Below are positions 16,046 to 24,554 of a DNA stretch of 64,000 nucleotides, in pieces. The notes beneath the pieces were generated by a model that worked only from the letters and a program-made list of their open reading frames with translations, searched no databases and was not told the DNA's origin. The DNA is taken from assembly GCF_034044715.1 (NCBI RefSeq), contig NZ_JAXCLW010000002.1, forward strand, positions 62,001-126,000, read 5' to 3'. The stretch's first letter is position 1, and the number at the start of each line of letters is the position of its first letter. The stretch comes from Dongia_B soli (GTDB lineage Bacteria; Pseudomonadota; Alphaproteobacteria; Dongiales; Dongiaceae). A program made the position numbers and the translations under genes.

Positions 16046-16534
16046 TCACGCCTTCGGCTTCAGCTCGATTGTGCGGCTGCTATAGGTGGAGGGCGGCAAA
16101 GCATCCTGCGCCGCCTGGATTTCCTGCAGCTTGGCTGCGATTTCCGGGCGGAACGGAGCCGATTTGGCGCCCTCGGTGGTATCGACATGCAGCAGCATGA
16201 ACTCCGCCGCCGCGACCGGATCGGCGTGATCCGGGCGGAACATCTCATGATAAAGCTGCATACGCTTGGCATCGTGGCGAATGAGGCGCGTGCGGATTTC
16301 GACTTCCACGCCTTCCTTCACTTCGAGCAGGTAATTGATATGGCCTTCCAACGTATATAGCGACGTCCTGGTTGCGCGCCGCGCCGCATCATCGAGGCCG
16401 ATATAGTCCATAAAGGCATCGGTCGCCTGGCTGAAGATCACCATATAATAGGCATCGTTCAGATGGCCGTTGTAATCGACCCATTCGGGTTTCACGACGG
16501 CACGGTGCAGGGAAAGCGGCGCGGCGGCAACCAT
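16046..16534 (-). CDS. cdhB: hotdog-fold thioesterase, probable betainyl-CoA thioesterase
   Basis: The 162-residue protein has the 4-hydroxybenzoyl-CoA thioesterase-type motif Asp-Tyr-Asn-Gly-His-Leu-Asn, with the catalytic Asp, near residue 19, and one hotdog domain. It starts 5 bases after the carnitine dehydrogenase gene. In Pseudomonas, CdhB hydrolyses glycine betainyl-CoA from the CdhC reaction to glycine betaine and CoA, and in some rhizobia this domain is fused to the dehydrogenase. Separate, tightly linked genes here fit the same pathway. The substrate is inferred from context. Confidence 0.88.
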   Translation of the reverse strand: MVAAAPLSLHRAVVKPEWVDYNGHLNDAYYMVIFSQATDAFMDYIGLDDAARRATRTSLYTLEGHINYLLEVKEGVEVEIRTRLIRHDAKRMQLYHEMFRPDHADPVAAAEFMLLHVDTTEGAKSAPFRPEIAAKLQEIQAAQDALPPSTYSSRTIELKPKA

Positions 16535-16539
16535 CTGTC

Positions 16540-17505
16540 TTAGTCCTCGAACTTGAAGCCGTGACGTTCCTTGACGCCCTTGATCGCATCGATGACGGCG
16601 ATGATGCAGTCATTGCGATAGCGCTCCAGTTCCTTGATCGAGCGGCCCATCTTCTGCGGCTCGGTACCTTCGACCACCTTGTCGATCAGCTCATCGGTCA
16701 GCTTCGGCGCAATGAGCTTGGTCCAGGGCAGTTCCAGCGCCGGGCCGAACTGCGACATGAAGTGGCGCATGCCGGCATCGCCGCCCGCCAGAGTATAGAC
16801 CAGGAAGGTGCCCATGAAGGACCAGCGAATGCCGGCGCCGAAACGGATCGCATCGTCGATCTCGCCGGTGGTGGCGACACCTTCATTGACGAGGTGCAAA
16901 GCCTCACGCCACAGGGCTTCCAGCAGCCGGTCGGCGATGAAACCGGGCACTTCCTTGCGGACATGCAGCGGGCGCATGCCGAGCTCGGCATAGATCTTCT
17001 TCGCCGCTTCGATCGCTTCCGACGAGGTCTTCTCACCGCCGACCACTTCGACCAGCGGCAGCAGATAAACCGGGTTGAAGGGATGGCCGACCAGGCAGCG
17101 CTCAGGGTTGGTTGCCTCGGCATAGAATTCCGTCGGCAGCAAGCCCGAGGTCGAGGAGCCGATGATGGCATTCGGCTTCGCCGCCTTGGACGCCTGGGCA
17201 TGCATCTTGATCTTCAGATCCTGACGCTCCGGGGCGCTTTCCTGGATGAAGTCGGCGTCCTTGACGCATTCCTCGATGGTCTTGACGAATTTGAGGCGCG
17301 ATTGCGACGCACCCGGCTTCAGGCCGATCTTTTCCAAAGCCGGCCAAGCATTGGCGACATTGGCGCGCAGGATCTCCTCGGCATTCTGGCCGGGATCCCA
17401 GGCGACCACATCGAGGCCATGGGCAAGGGCGCGAGCGACCCAGCCGGAGCCGATCACGCCGGTGCCGAGGGCTGCAAAGGTTTTGATATCAGTGATGACG
17501 GACAT
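16540..17505 (-). CDS. cdhA: L-carnitine dehydrogenase
   Basis: The 321-residue NAD-dependent enzyme belongs to the 3-hydroxyacyl-CoA dehydrogenase superfamily. A Rossmann motif Gly-Thr-Gly-Val-Ile-Gly-Ser-Gly-Trp lies near residue 14, and the family His-Pro-Phe-Asn-Pro motif is in the catalytic region near residue 140. The length matches carnitine dehydrogenases, which oxidise L-carnitine to 3-dehydrocarnitine, and the next genes encode the cleavage enzyme and thioesterase of the same route. Without this context a 3-hydroxybutyryl-CoA dehydrogenase would be the alternative. It is separated from upstream cdhC by 151 bases that hold a palindromic repeat, so transcription may be attenuated there. 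Confidence 0.92.
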   Translation of the reverse strand: MSVITDIKTFAALGTGVIGSGWVARALAHGLDVVAWDPGQNAEEILRANVANAWPALEKIGLKPGASQSRLKFVKTIEECVKDADFIQESAPERQDLKIKMHAQASKAAKPNAIIGSSTSGLLPTEFYAEATNPERCLVGHPFNPVYLLPLVEVVGGEKTSSEAIEAAKKIYAELGMRPLHVRKEVPGFIADRLLEALWREALHLVNEGVATTGEIDDAIRFGAGIRWSFMGTFLVYTLAGGDAGMRHFMSQFGPALELPWTKLIAPKLTDELIDKVVEGTEPQKMGRSIKELERYRNDCIIAVIDAIKGVKERHGFKFED

Positions 17506-17543
17506 TGGGGTTATCCTGATTGGTATCGTTCGGAGTTCGACTT

Positions 17544-17644
17544 GCCCCTCACCCTAACCCTCTCCCCGGCGAGGAGAGGGAAGATAGGCACTATGGCCGA
17601 GCACTCCCTCGCCCCACTTGTGGGGAGAGGGTCGAGGTGAGAGG
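17544..17644. repeat. palindromic intergenic repeat (REP/RIME-like)
   Basis: The 101-base element contains two GC-rich hairpins, one built on CCTCTCC/GGAGAGG and one on CCCC-ACTTGT-GGGG. The outer arms CCTCACC and GGTGAGAGG can pair around the whole. This layout resembles the short palindromic intergenic repeats scattered in alphaproteobacterial genomes. No second copy is evident in this window. It separates cdhC from cdhA and could act as a partial terminator or stabilise the cdhC message. Confidence 0.7.
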
Positions 17645-17656
17645 CTTATCTCGTTC

Positions 17657-18547
17657 TTAGCCGCGGGCCTTGAGGCCGAGCTTCTTGCGGCCTTCGGCCG
17701 GAGTCAGCGGCCGGGCTCCCATGCGGGTGATGATCTCGATCGCGCGCTCGGTCAGCGAGCCGTTCGAAGCATGCACGCCCTTGTCGAGCCAGATATTGTC
17801 TTCGAGACCGATACGGATATTGCCACCCAGCAGCACCGCCTGCGCCACCATCGGCATCTGCATGCGGCCGATGCCGAAGCCGGCCCAGATCGCGCCCTGC
17901 GGCATGTTATCGACCATCGCCTTCATCGTGGTGGTATCGGCCGGGGCACCCCAGGGAATGCCGAGGCAGATCTGGAACAGCGGATTGGCATCCAACAGGC
18001 CTTCCTTCTGCAACTGCTTGGCAAACCACAGATGGCCGGTATCGAAGATTTCCAGTTCCGGCTTCACGCCCAGTTCCTGGATGCGCTTGGCACCGGCGCG
18101 CAGCTGGTTCGGGGTCGAAACATAGATGTAATCGCCATCGCCGAAATTCAGCGTGCCGCAATCGAGCGTGCAGATTTCGGGCAGCAATTCCTCGACATGG
18201 GCGAGGCGGGTAATGCCGCCGACCAGATCGGTGGCTTTGCCAAACTTCATCGGATCTTCGCCCGGGCCGATCTCGAGATCGCCACCCATGCCGGCGGTCA
18301 GGTTGATGATGATGTCGGTGCCCGAGGAACGGATGCGGTCGACCACTTCGCGGTACAGATTGACGTCGCGGCTGCCCTTGCCGGTCTGCGGATCGCGTAC
18401 ATGGCAATGGGCAACGGTGGCGCCGGCTTTCGCGGCTTCGATAGCTGCATCAGCGATTTGCTTCGGTGTCACCGGGATCGCCGGATGCTTGCCGACCGTG
18501 TCGCCCGCGCCGGTCACGGCACAGGTGACGATAACTTCGTAATTCAT
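17657..18547 (-). CDS. cdhC: beta-keto acid cleavage enzyme, 3-dehydrocarnitine cleavage
   Basis: The 296-residue TIM-barrel protein belongs to the BKACE/DUF849 family. It has the His-Cys-His-Val-Arg-Asp motif near residue 48, whose two histidines bind the metal, and a following Asn-Leu-Thr-Ala-Gly strand. In carnitine catabolism this enzyme condenses 3-dehydrocarnitine with acetyl-CoA to give betainyl-CoA and acetoacetate. Other BKACE members act on different beta-keto acids, but the neighbouring carnitine dehydrogenase and thioesterase make this substrate likely. It is probably the first gene of the minus-strand carnitine operon and has a candidate tandem regulator site upstream. Confidence 0.92.
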   Translation of the reverse strand: MNYEVIVTCAVTGAGDTVGKHPAIPVTPKQIADAAIEAAKAGATVAHCHVRDPQTGKGSRDVNLYREVVDRIRSSGTDIIINLTAGMGGDLEIGPGEDPMKFGKATDLVGGITRLAHVEELLPEICTLDCGTLNFGDGDYIYVSTPNQLRAGAKRIQELGVKPELEIFDTGHLWFAKQLQKEGLLDANPLFQICLGIPWGAPADTTTMKAMVDNMPQGAIWAGFGIGRMQMPMVAQAVLLGGNIRIGLEDNIWLDKGVHASNGSLTERAIEIITRMGARPLTPAEGRKKLGLKARG

Positions 18548-18661
18548 GACTGCCTCCCTGATATCGGATGTAGCGAAAACGTCCTCCCTGACCCCGTTTG
18601 GCCGGTACTCGATCGGGTTTTCGCTTCGATTTGCATGGTCCTCCGCCGGACATTTTCCCGT

Positions 18662-18698
18662 TTGATTATTTTCGACATCGCCGTGCGGAATTCCGACG
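18662..18698 (-). promoter_or_regulatory. candidate tandem CdhR-type site upstream of cdhC
   Basis: On the minus strand CGTCG (18698-18694) is followed 21 bp later by TGTCG-N8-CAA (18677-18662). The spacing of about two helical turns and the half-site match those at 19759 and 21622. It lies about 115 bases before the cdhC start. Confidence 0.5.
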
Positions 18699-18715
18699 AT
18701 CGCCTCAACCCCGAT

Positions 18716-19729
18716 TCAACGCAGAGACGGCATGACGCCGGCAACGTCCCGATAGCGTTCCGCGCTGGGCGGCTTGCCGGCCCAGGCGTGATAGGAGCGG
18801 GAAAAATGCGCGGCCGATCCAAAGCCGCAGGCGACGGTGATTTCCACCATCGACATGTCGGTATATTGCAAAAGCGCCCGCGCACGCTGCAAGCGGAGGT
18901 CCAGATAATAGCGCCGGGGGGTGCTGCCGAAATAGCGGTGGAAGAGGCGCTCGAGCTGCCGCAGCGACATCCCGGCGGCGGCGCTTAATTCGTCCGAATT
19001 CAGCGGTTCTTCCAGATTGGCTTCCATCAAGCCGATCACGCGCGCCAGGCCGGCATGATTGATGCCCTGGCGGATCCGCGGTTCCATGCGCTGATGGTCG
19101 TGCGGGTCGCGAATCTGGGCGTGGATGAATTGCTCGGAAACGGCGGCGGCAAGCCGGTGCCCATGCCGCACGGAAATCAGGTGCAGCATCATGTCCAAGG
19201 CGGCGGTGCCACCCGCGCAGGTCAGCCGGTTGCGGTCGATGACGAACAGGCTGTTCTCGACGTCGATCTCCGGAAACTGCTCGCGCAAACTGTCGAGACT
19301 CTCCCAATGAGTGGTAGCCCTATAGCCATCCAGCAGACCAGCCCAACCCAAGAGAAAGCTGCCAGTATCCATCGCGCCAAGATCGATGCCGCTGCGCCCC
19401 AGGCCGATCAGCCAGCGCTTCATCTTGTTATCGAAGCCGCGTTCGGGCTCGAAGCCCGCGCAAACCACGATCAAAGATGGGTTCTTGGCCTCGGCATAAG
19501 CACAATCCGCCACCAGCGACATTCCGTTGGAAGCGGCGATCGAGCCGCCGTCGCGGGAAAGAACCTGCCAACGGTAAAGCTCCTTCTGCGCCAGGCGATT
19601 GGCCACGCGCAACGGCTCTACGGCGGAGACGAAAGCCATCATGGAAAATTGCGGCACCAGGAAAAAGCCGATGCTTTGTGGCGCTTCGGCCGTCGTGGCA
19701 TTCACAATGGTAGGCAAGGGTGTTGGCAT
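18716..19729 (-). CDS. cdhR: GlxA-family AraC-type regulator (CdhR-like)
   Basis: The 337-residue protein has an N-terminal DJ-1/PfpI-like domain (about residues 15-200, beginning with a Phe-Phe-Leu-Val-Pro-Gln-Phe strand). Two AraC helix-turn-helix motifs follow in the C-terminal 100 residues (Leu-Arg-Gln-Leu-Glu-Arg-Leu-Phe and Ala-His-Phe-Ser-Arg-Ser-Tyr). This is the architecture of GlxA-type regulators, which include the quaternary-amine activators GbdR and CdhR. It points into the carnitine operon and its promoter region abuts that of the first binding-protein gene. It probably activates the carnitine genes in response to carnitine. Assignment as CdhR is by context; relatives respond to betaine, sarcosine or arginine. 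Confidence 0.87.
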   Translation of the reverse strand: MPTPLPTIVNATTAEAPQSIGFFLVPQFSMMAFVSAVEPLRVANRLAQKELYRWQVLSRDGGSIAASNGMSLVADCAYAEAKNPSLIVVCAGFEPERGFDNKMKRWLIGLGRSGIDLGAMDTGSFLLGWAGLLDGYRATTHWESLDSLREQFPEIDVENSLFVIDRNRLTCAGGTAALDMMLHLISVRHGHRLAAAVSEQFIHAQIRDPHDHQRMEPRIRQGINHAGLARVIGLMEANLEEPLNSDELSAAAGMSLRQLERLFHRYFGSTPRRYYLDLRLQRARALLQYTDMSMVEITVACGFGSAAHFSRSYHAWAGKPPSAERYRDVAGVMPSLR

Positions 19730-19758
19730 GGGCGATATCTAGCCCAGCGAAGGGTAAA

Positions 19759-19794
19759 TGTCGATGCTTGTCATGATTTGTCGTCTTTATGCAA
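19759..19794 (+). promoter_or_regulatory. candidate tandem CdhR-type site between cdhR and the first binding-protein gene
   Basis: TGTCG at 19759 and TGTCG at 19779 are spaced exactly 20 bp, and the second continues as TGTCG-N8-CAA ending at 19794. The site is about 30 bases upstream of the cdhR start and about 200 upstream of the binding-protein start, so it could control either. It shares 16 of 19 positions with the site at 21642. Confidence 0.55.
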
Positions 19795-19991
19795 GGCGGG
19801 CCGTATCAAAGGCATATTATCCTTAACATCGGGTGGGCCTTTGCTTGTGTGGCAGAGGGTAAAAGGGGACAAAGTTCAGTTTTAAGTCATTTCGGTTTTC
19901 CACCCTATCATTCTGACCGGGTTGCCATGGCATGATGCGGTTGCGGCGGATGGATGCCGGCCTATTTTTGCCCGATTTGCTGGAGAAAAAT

Positions 19992-21578
19992 ATGACTCAA
20001 TGGGAGGCCTTGCAAAGGGCAGCACATGAACACCGGATCGGCCGCCGGGAATTCCTGCGCGGCGCGGCGGCGCTCGGCATTACCTCGGCGATGGCAACGG
20101 CGACGTTGTCGAAAGCGGGTTATGCGGATGAGCCAAAGAAAGGTGGAACGCTCCGCCTGGGTATCAGCGGCGGCAGCACGACCGACAGCCTGGATCCGAT
20201 TACCTATAACAACAGCACCGCTGTCAATGTGGGCTATCAGATTTTCAACGGCCTGATCGAGATCGACGAAAAGCAGAATGCCGTTCCTGAACTTCTGGAA
20301 AGCTGGGAAGTGAAGCCCGGCGCCAAGGAATGGATTTTCAATATCCGGCAAGGTGTGACGTTTCACAACGGCAAGAGCCTCACGGCTGAAGACATCCTCT
20401 ATTCGATCAATCGGAACCGCGGCAAGGATTCCAAGTCGCCGATCGCCGGGTCGCTGGCGGATGTGGCGGATCTGACAAAGGTCGATGATCATCAGATTCG
20501 GTTTACGTTGAACAACGGCAATGCCGATTTCCTCTATGTTCTTGCCGATTTCCATCTATTGGTCGTGCCGGACGGTTTCACCGACTGGAGCAAGCCGATC
20601 GGGACCGGCGCCTTCAAGCTATCGGAATGGCAGCCTGGGGTACGCGCTACCAGCAAGCGGAATGAGAATTACTGGAAAACCGGCCGCGGCTATGTCGACA
20701 ATGTCGAGCTGACGGTCATTGCCGAACCGGCTGCCCGGATGAACGCGCTGATTTCCGGCCAAGTGGATGTCATTGACCGGGTGGATAAGAAGGCGGTCGA
20801 TCTGCTGAAGACCGCTTCCACCGTCAGCCTGCTGCAATCGCCAGCCGGTTGGCATGGCATCATGGCAATGATGCTGGACCGCGCGCCCTACAATAATAAG
20901 GAGCTGCGGCTTGCCCTGCGTTACGGGCTGGATCGCGAGCAGATCCTGCAAACGCTCTTCAACGGCTTCGGCTCTGTCGCCAATGATCATCCGGTGCCGA
21001 AATTCGATCCGTTCTTCAACAGTGAATTGCCGCAATGGGCATATGATGCGGATAAGGCCGCTTTCCATTTCAAGAAGGCCGGCTTGTCAGGCGCGAAAAT
21101 CGAGTTGTCAGCTTCGGATGCCGCTTTTGTCGGTGCCGTCGATATGGCCCAGCTGTTGCAGGCATCGGCGAGAAAGGCCGGCATCGATGTACAGGTGAAA
21201 AGGGAGCCAGCCGACGGCTATTGGGATAATGTCTGGTTGAAGGCGCCGTTCTCGATTTCCTATTGGAACGGCCGGCCTGCCGCAACCGAATTGCTGGGCA
21301 TTCCGTATAAGTCGGACGCCGCCTGGAACGAGACGCATTGGCACAACGAGGCCTTCGACAAGCTCTTGGCAAATGCCAAGGCGGAAACCGATACCGCCAA
21401 ACGGAAGGATTACATCTGGGAAATGCAGCGCATGCTCCATGACGATGGCGGCGCGCTCATTCCAGTTTTCTCGGATTTTCTGGACGGGTACAGCGTCAAA
21501 GTGAAGGGCCAGTCGCCCCACACAATGTTCGATCTGTGCAACAGCCGCGTTTGCGAGAAAGTGTGGCTGGAAAGCTGA
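19992..21578 (+). CDS. peptide/nickel-type ABC transporter substrate-binding protein 1
   Basis: The 528-residue extracellular solute-binding protein (family 5, OppA/DppA-like) starts at ATG 19992, preceded by GGAGA; an upstream extension to 19932 lacks signal character. The N-terminus has a twin-arginine-type signal (Arg-Arg-Glu-Phe-Leu-Arg near residue 18, then a hydrophobic Ala-rich segment), suggesting Tat export of a folded protein. It is clearly paralogous over its whole length to the second binding protein at 22951, with many identical blocks such as Glu-Ser-Trp-Glu-Val-Lys-Pro-Gly and Arg-Met-Asn-Ala-Leu-Ile-Ser-Gly. No permease directly follows, so it probably uses the permeases at 24864-26651. 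The ligand may be a small amine or peptide; proximity to cdhR suggests a carnitine-related compound. Confidence 0.9.
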   Translation: MTQWEALQRAAHEHRIGRREFLRGAAALGITSAMATATLSKAGYADEPKKGGTLRLGISGGSTTDSLDPITYNNSTAVNVGYQIFNGLIEIDEKQNAVPELLESWEVKPGAKEWIFNIRQGVTFHNGKSLTAEDILYSINRNRGKDSKSPIAGSLADVADLTKVDDHQIRFTLNNGNADFLYVLADFHLLVVPDGFTDWSKPIGTGAFKLSEWQPGVRATSKRNENYWKTGRGYVDNVELTVIAEPAARMNALISGQVDVIDRVDKKAVDLLKTASTVSLLQSPAGWHGIMAMMLDRAPYNNKELRLALRYGLDREQILQTLFNGFGSVANDHPVPKFDPFFNSELPQWAYDADKAAFHFKKAGLSGAKIELSASDAAFVGAVDMAQLLQASARKAGIDVQVKREPADGYWDNVWLKAPFSISYWNGRPAATELLGIPYKSDAAWNETHWHNEAFDKLLANAKAETDTAKRKDYIWEMQRMLHDDGGALIPVFSDFLDGYSVKVKGQSPHTMFDLCNSRVCEKVWLES

Positions 21579-21621
21579 TGCGATCAGCTCAGCAGGACGG
21601 TTTCTCCTAGACGTGCGAGCA

Positions 21622-21657
21622 TGTCGGCTTTGGTCACATGCTGTCGATTTTATGCAA
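21622..21657 (+). promoter_or_regulatory. candidate tandem CdhR-type site upstream of the alpha/beta hydrolase
   Basis: TGTCG at 21622 and 21642 are spaced exactly 20 bp, and the second is a full TGTCG-N8-CAA half-site with the same TTTATGCAA ending as the site at 19779. It lies about 85 bases before the hydrolase start. Confidence 0.55.
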
Positions 21658-21740
21658 CGCAGCCTTTCGGCTGGCAGTATCATCCGCATTAATGTTTGAC
21701 GGAAGCCGGCAGGAAGACCGGTTAAAGGGGATGGACGGCA

Positions 21741-22694
21741 ATGTTGCCAGCGACATCGGAGCATCGTCTCGACTTGGACCCGGAGATCCGCGCTTTTGCG
21801 GCATCGTCCGATCGGCGGTTTAACGCCGAATTTGATGCCCTGCCGCCGGCGGAGCAGCGTCGCCTCTATAACGCTTGGTGTCTGGAATGGTCGAGCCCCC
21901 GGCCCAATGAATTGTCGGTGGCCGACTTCCTGGTTCCGACAGATGAGGCGAAAGTACCGGTCCGGCTTTATCGGCGACGCGACTGCATCGGCAACCTGCC
22001 GGTCGTTCTCTATATGCATGGCGGCGGCTGGGTTCTGGGCAGCCCGGAAACGCATGACCAAGTCACCAGCAACATGGCGCTGGCGACCGGTGCCGTCGTG
22101 CTCAGCGTCGATTACCGTCTCGCGCCGGAACATAAATTTCCGGCAGCCTTCAATGACTGCTACGGGGTTTTATCCTGGCTGGTCGAAGCTGGACCCGGGC
22201 TCGGCATCGATCCAAGCCGCTTGGCCGTTGCCGGCGACAGCGCCGGAGCGAATCTCGCCGCCGCCTTGTCGCTTGCGGCGCGTGATCGGCAAGGACCGGC
22301 AATTGCCTTTCAGGCCCTGATCTATCCCGGCCTGCGGTTCCAAAGGCCGGCGGGGATCGACGCGGACAGTCCCGGATTGGCGGCGGAATCGATCAGCGTC
22401 TATGCCAAAGCCTATCTGGCAAAAGCCGCGGATGCGACCCATCCTTATGCGGCGCCACTGCACGCAAGGGATTTCAGCAAGTTGCCGCCGGCCTACATCG
22501 CCGCAGCCTGGTTCGATGTTCTGCGCGAAGACAGCAGTCTTTATGCCGAGAAGCTGCGAGAGGCCGGTGTCGAAGCGACATATCAATGCGCCCCCGGACT
22601 GGTTCACACCTATCTCCGGACGATCCATTGCTGCGCCGCCGCCCAAAAGGAGTTCCTGGCTGTTTGCCATGCGATCAAAAAAGCTTTGACCTGA
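21741..22694 (+). CDS. alpha/beta hydrolase, hormone-sensitive-lipase type
   Basis: The 317-residue protein has the family IV esterase motif His-Gly-Gly-Gly-Trp (oxyanion hole, near residue 93). The nucleophile elbow Gly-Asp-Ser-Ala-Gly and the later Asp and His of the triad region follow. No signal peptide is present, so it acts in the cytoplasm. It is inserted between two paralogous binding-protein genes and has its own candidate regulator site. By context it may release an acid from an imported ester, for example an O-acylcarnitine, but no substrate can be read from sequence. An AAGGGGAT ribosome-binding site precedes the ATG. Confidence 0.9.
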   Translation: MLPATSEHRLDLDPEIRAFAASSDRRFNAEFDALPPAEQRRLYNAWCLEWSSPRPNELSVADFLVPTDEAKVPVRLYRRRDCIGNLPVVLYMHGGGWVLGSPETHDQVTSNMALATGAVVLSVDYRLAPEHKFPAAFNDCYGVLSWLVEAGPGLGIDPSRLAVAGDSAGANLAAALSLAARDRQGPAIAFQALIYPGLRFQRPAGIDADSPGLAAESISVYAKAYLAKAADATHPYAAPLHARDFSKLPPAYIAAAWFDVLREDSSLYAEKLREAGVEATYQCAPGLVHTYLRTIHCCAAAQKEFLAVCHAIKKALT

Positions 22695-22950
22695 AATGTC
22701 GACTTGTCGGTCCTTGCCCGCAAATCGTCGCGATCTGGTGGGACGCATCCTGCTTGTCATGAGAAGCGTGAAAATAACCTCGGATCAACATTGCGATCAG
22801 GCTCGCTTCGTGCATATTATGCATGATCGCTATGCGTGAAACGCAATGAGCGGGGGTTTTGAAGCACGTCCGGGGCGAAACCAAAAACAATGCTTGCCGG
22901 GTCTGGGACAATTGTGTCGCCGATATCCCGGCGTAAAGGGAGGGCATAAA

Positions 22951-24534
22951 ATGAGTGACTGGGACGATCTAAAAGCTGCGGCTTTCGCGGGCCTGCTGGA
23001 CCGCCGTTCCTTCTTGCTGCGTTCGGCGGCGCTCGGTGCGTCGGCGGCGATGGTGGGCGGCGTTCTGCCGAAGGCGGCCTTCGCCGCGGCCAATCCGACG
23101 ACAGGCGGTACGCTGCGTATCGGTGCCGGCGGCGGCAGCACCACCGATAGTGTCGATCCACAAACCTATACGGATTCGGTCAACCGCCTGCTCGGTTATC
23201 AGCTCTTCAACGGCCTGATCGAAATCGACGACAAGCAGAAAGCCACGCCGGAACTGCTGGAAAGCTGGGAAGTGAAGCCCGGCGCCAAGGAATGGGTTGT
23301 CAATGTCCGCCAGGGCGTTACCTTCCACAACGGCAAGACGCTGACCGCCGAAGACATCATCTATTCAATCAATCTGCATCGCGGCAAATCGAAGTCAGCG
23401 ATGAACGGTCCGCTGCAGATCATTGCGGATGTGAAGAAGCTCGCCGACAATCAGATTCAAATCGTTCTCAATAGTGGCGACGCCGATTTCGTCTATACGC
23501 TCGGCGATTACCACCTGCTCGTCGTGCCGGATGGCTTCACCGATTGGGCCAAGCCGATCGGTACCGGCGGCTTCGTGTTTGAAAGCTATGAGCCGGGCGT
23601 ACGGGCTGTCACCAATCGCAACAAGAACTATTGGAAGCAGGGCCGCGCCCATGTGGACCGGGTCGAATTGACGGTCGTCAACGATTCGGCGTCTCGCATG
23701 AATGCGCTGATCTCCGGCCAGGTGGATGTCATCAATCGCGTCGACAAGAAAGCTGTCGATCTGCTGAAATCGGCCCCTGGAATCGAGCTGGTCCAGGCGC
23801 CGGGCGGCTGGCATCCGATTTTGGCGGCGCAGGTCGATCAAGCGCCGTTGGACAATCTCGATGTCCGGCTCGCGTTGAAATACGCCATTGATCGCGAGCA
23901 GGTCCTGAAGACCCTCTTCAATGGTTATGGTTCGCTGGGCAATGACCATCCGGTGCCGAAGGGCGATCCCTTCGTCAATACCGATCTGCCACAGCGTCCC
24001 TATGATCCGGATAAGGCAGCCTTCCACTTCAAGAAGGCGGCCGCCAATGGGCGGATTGTCATCTCGGCTTCCGACGCTGCCTTCAACGGCGCGGTCGATA
24101 TGGCCTTGCTCTATCAGGCGACGGCGGCAAAGGCCGGCGTGCCGATCCAGGTCAAGAAAGAGCCGGCCGACGGCTTCTGGGACAATGTCTGGCTGAAAGC
24201 GCCTTTCGCCACCAGCTACTGGAGCGGTCGCCCGGCGGCCACCCAGATGATCAGCATCGCCTATAAGTCCGATGCCGCCTGGAACGAAACCCATTGGCGC
24301 GGGGAGAGCTTCGACAAGTTGCTGATTTCGGCCCAGTCGGAAACGGACGAAGCGAAGCGTAAGGGCTATATCTTCGAATTGCAGAAGGTGCTGTATGACG
24401 AAGGTGGGGCCATCATCCCGGTCTTCTCCGATTTCCTCGATGCCCATTCGGCATCGGTGAAAGGTCACACGCCACACAGCAATTTCGACATGTGCAACGA
24501 ACGGGTTGCAGAAAAGGTCTGGCTGGAAAGCTAA
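22951..24534 (+). CDS. peptide/nickel-type ABC transporter substrate-binding protein 2
   Basis: The 527-residue family 5 solute-binding protein has a twin-arginine-like signal (Arg-Arg-Ser-Phe-Leu-Leu-Arg near residue 18). It aligns end to end with the first binding protein at 19992, including the identical ending Glu-Lys-Val-Trp-Leu-Glu-Ser. ATG 22951 follows a strong AAAGGGAGGG site. It is immediately upstream of two permease genes and a double ATPase gene and is the natural partner of that importer. A stable hairpin follows its stop codon, which often allows more binding protein than permease to be made. Confidence 0.93.
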   Translation: MSDWDDLKAAAFAGLLDRRSFLLRSAALGASAAMVGGVLPKAAFAAANPTTGGTLRIGAGGGSTTDSVDPQTYTDSVNRLLGYQLFNGLIEIDDKQKATPELLESWEVKPGAKEWVVNVRQGVTFHNGKTLTAEDIIYSINLHRGKSKSAMNGPLQIIADVKKLADNQIQIVLNSGDADFVYTLGDYHLLVVPDGFTDWAKPIGTGGFVFESYEPGVRAVTNRNKNYWKQGRAHVDRVELTVVNDSASRMNALISGQVDVINRVDKKAVDLLKSAPGIELVQAPGGWHPILAAQVDQAPLDNLDVRLALKYAIDREQVLKTLFNGYGSLGNDHPVPKGDPFVNTDLPQRPYDPDKAAFHFKKAAANGRIVISASDAAFNGAVDMALLYQATAAKAGVPIQVKKEPADGFWDNVWLKAPFATSYWSGRPAATQMISIAYKSDAAWNETHWRGESFDKLLISAQSETDEAKRKGYIFELQKVLYDEGGAIIPVFSDFLDAHSASVKGHTPHSNFDMCNERVAEKVWLES

Positions 24535-24554
24535 GCCGAACGTTATTGTGGTGG

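Noticed and set aside
16561..17640. A 359-codon plus-strand frame opposite cdhA
   Set aside because: It runs through a gene with Rossmann and His-Pro-Phe-Asn-Pro motifs and into the palindromic repeat; no coding evidence.
22697..22730. TGTCG/CGTCG elements before the second binding-protein gene as another regulator site
   Set aside because: TGTCG occurs at 22697 and 22705 and CGTCG at 22726 (21 bp apart), but none is followed by N8-CAA, so the match is incomplete.
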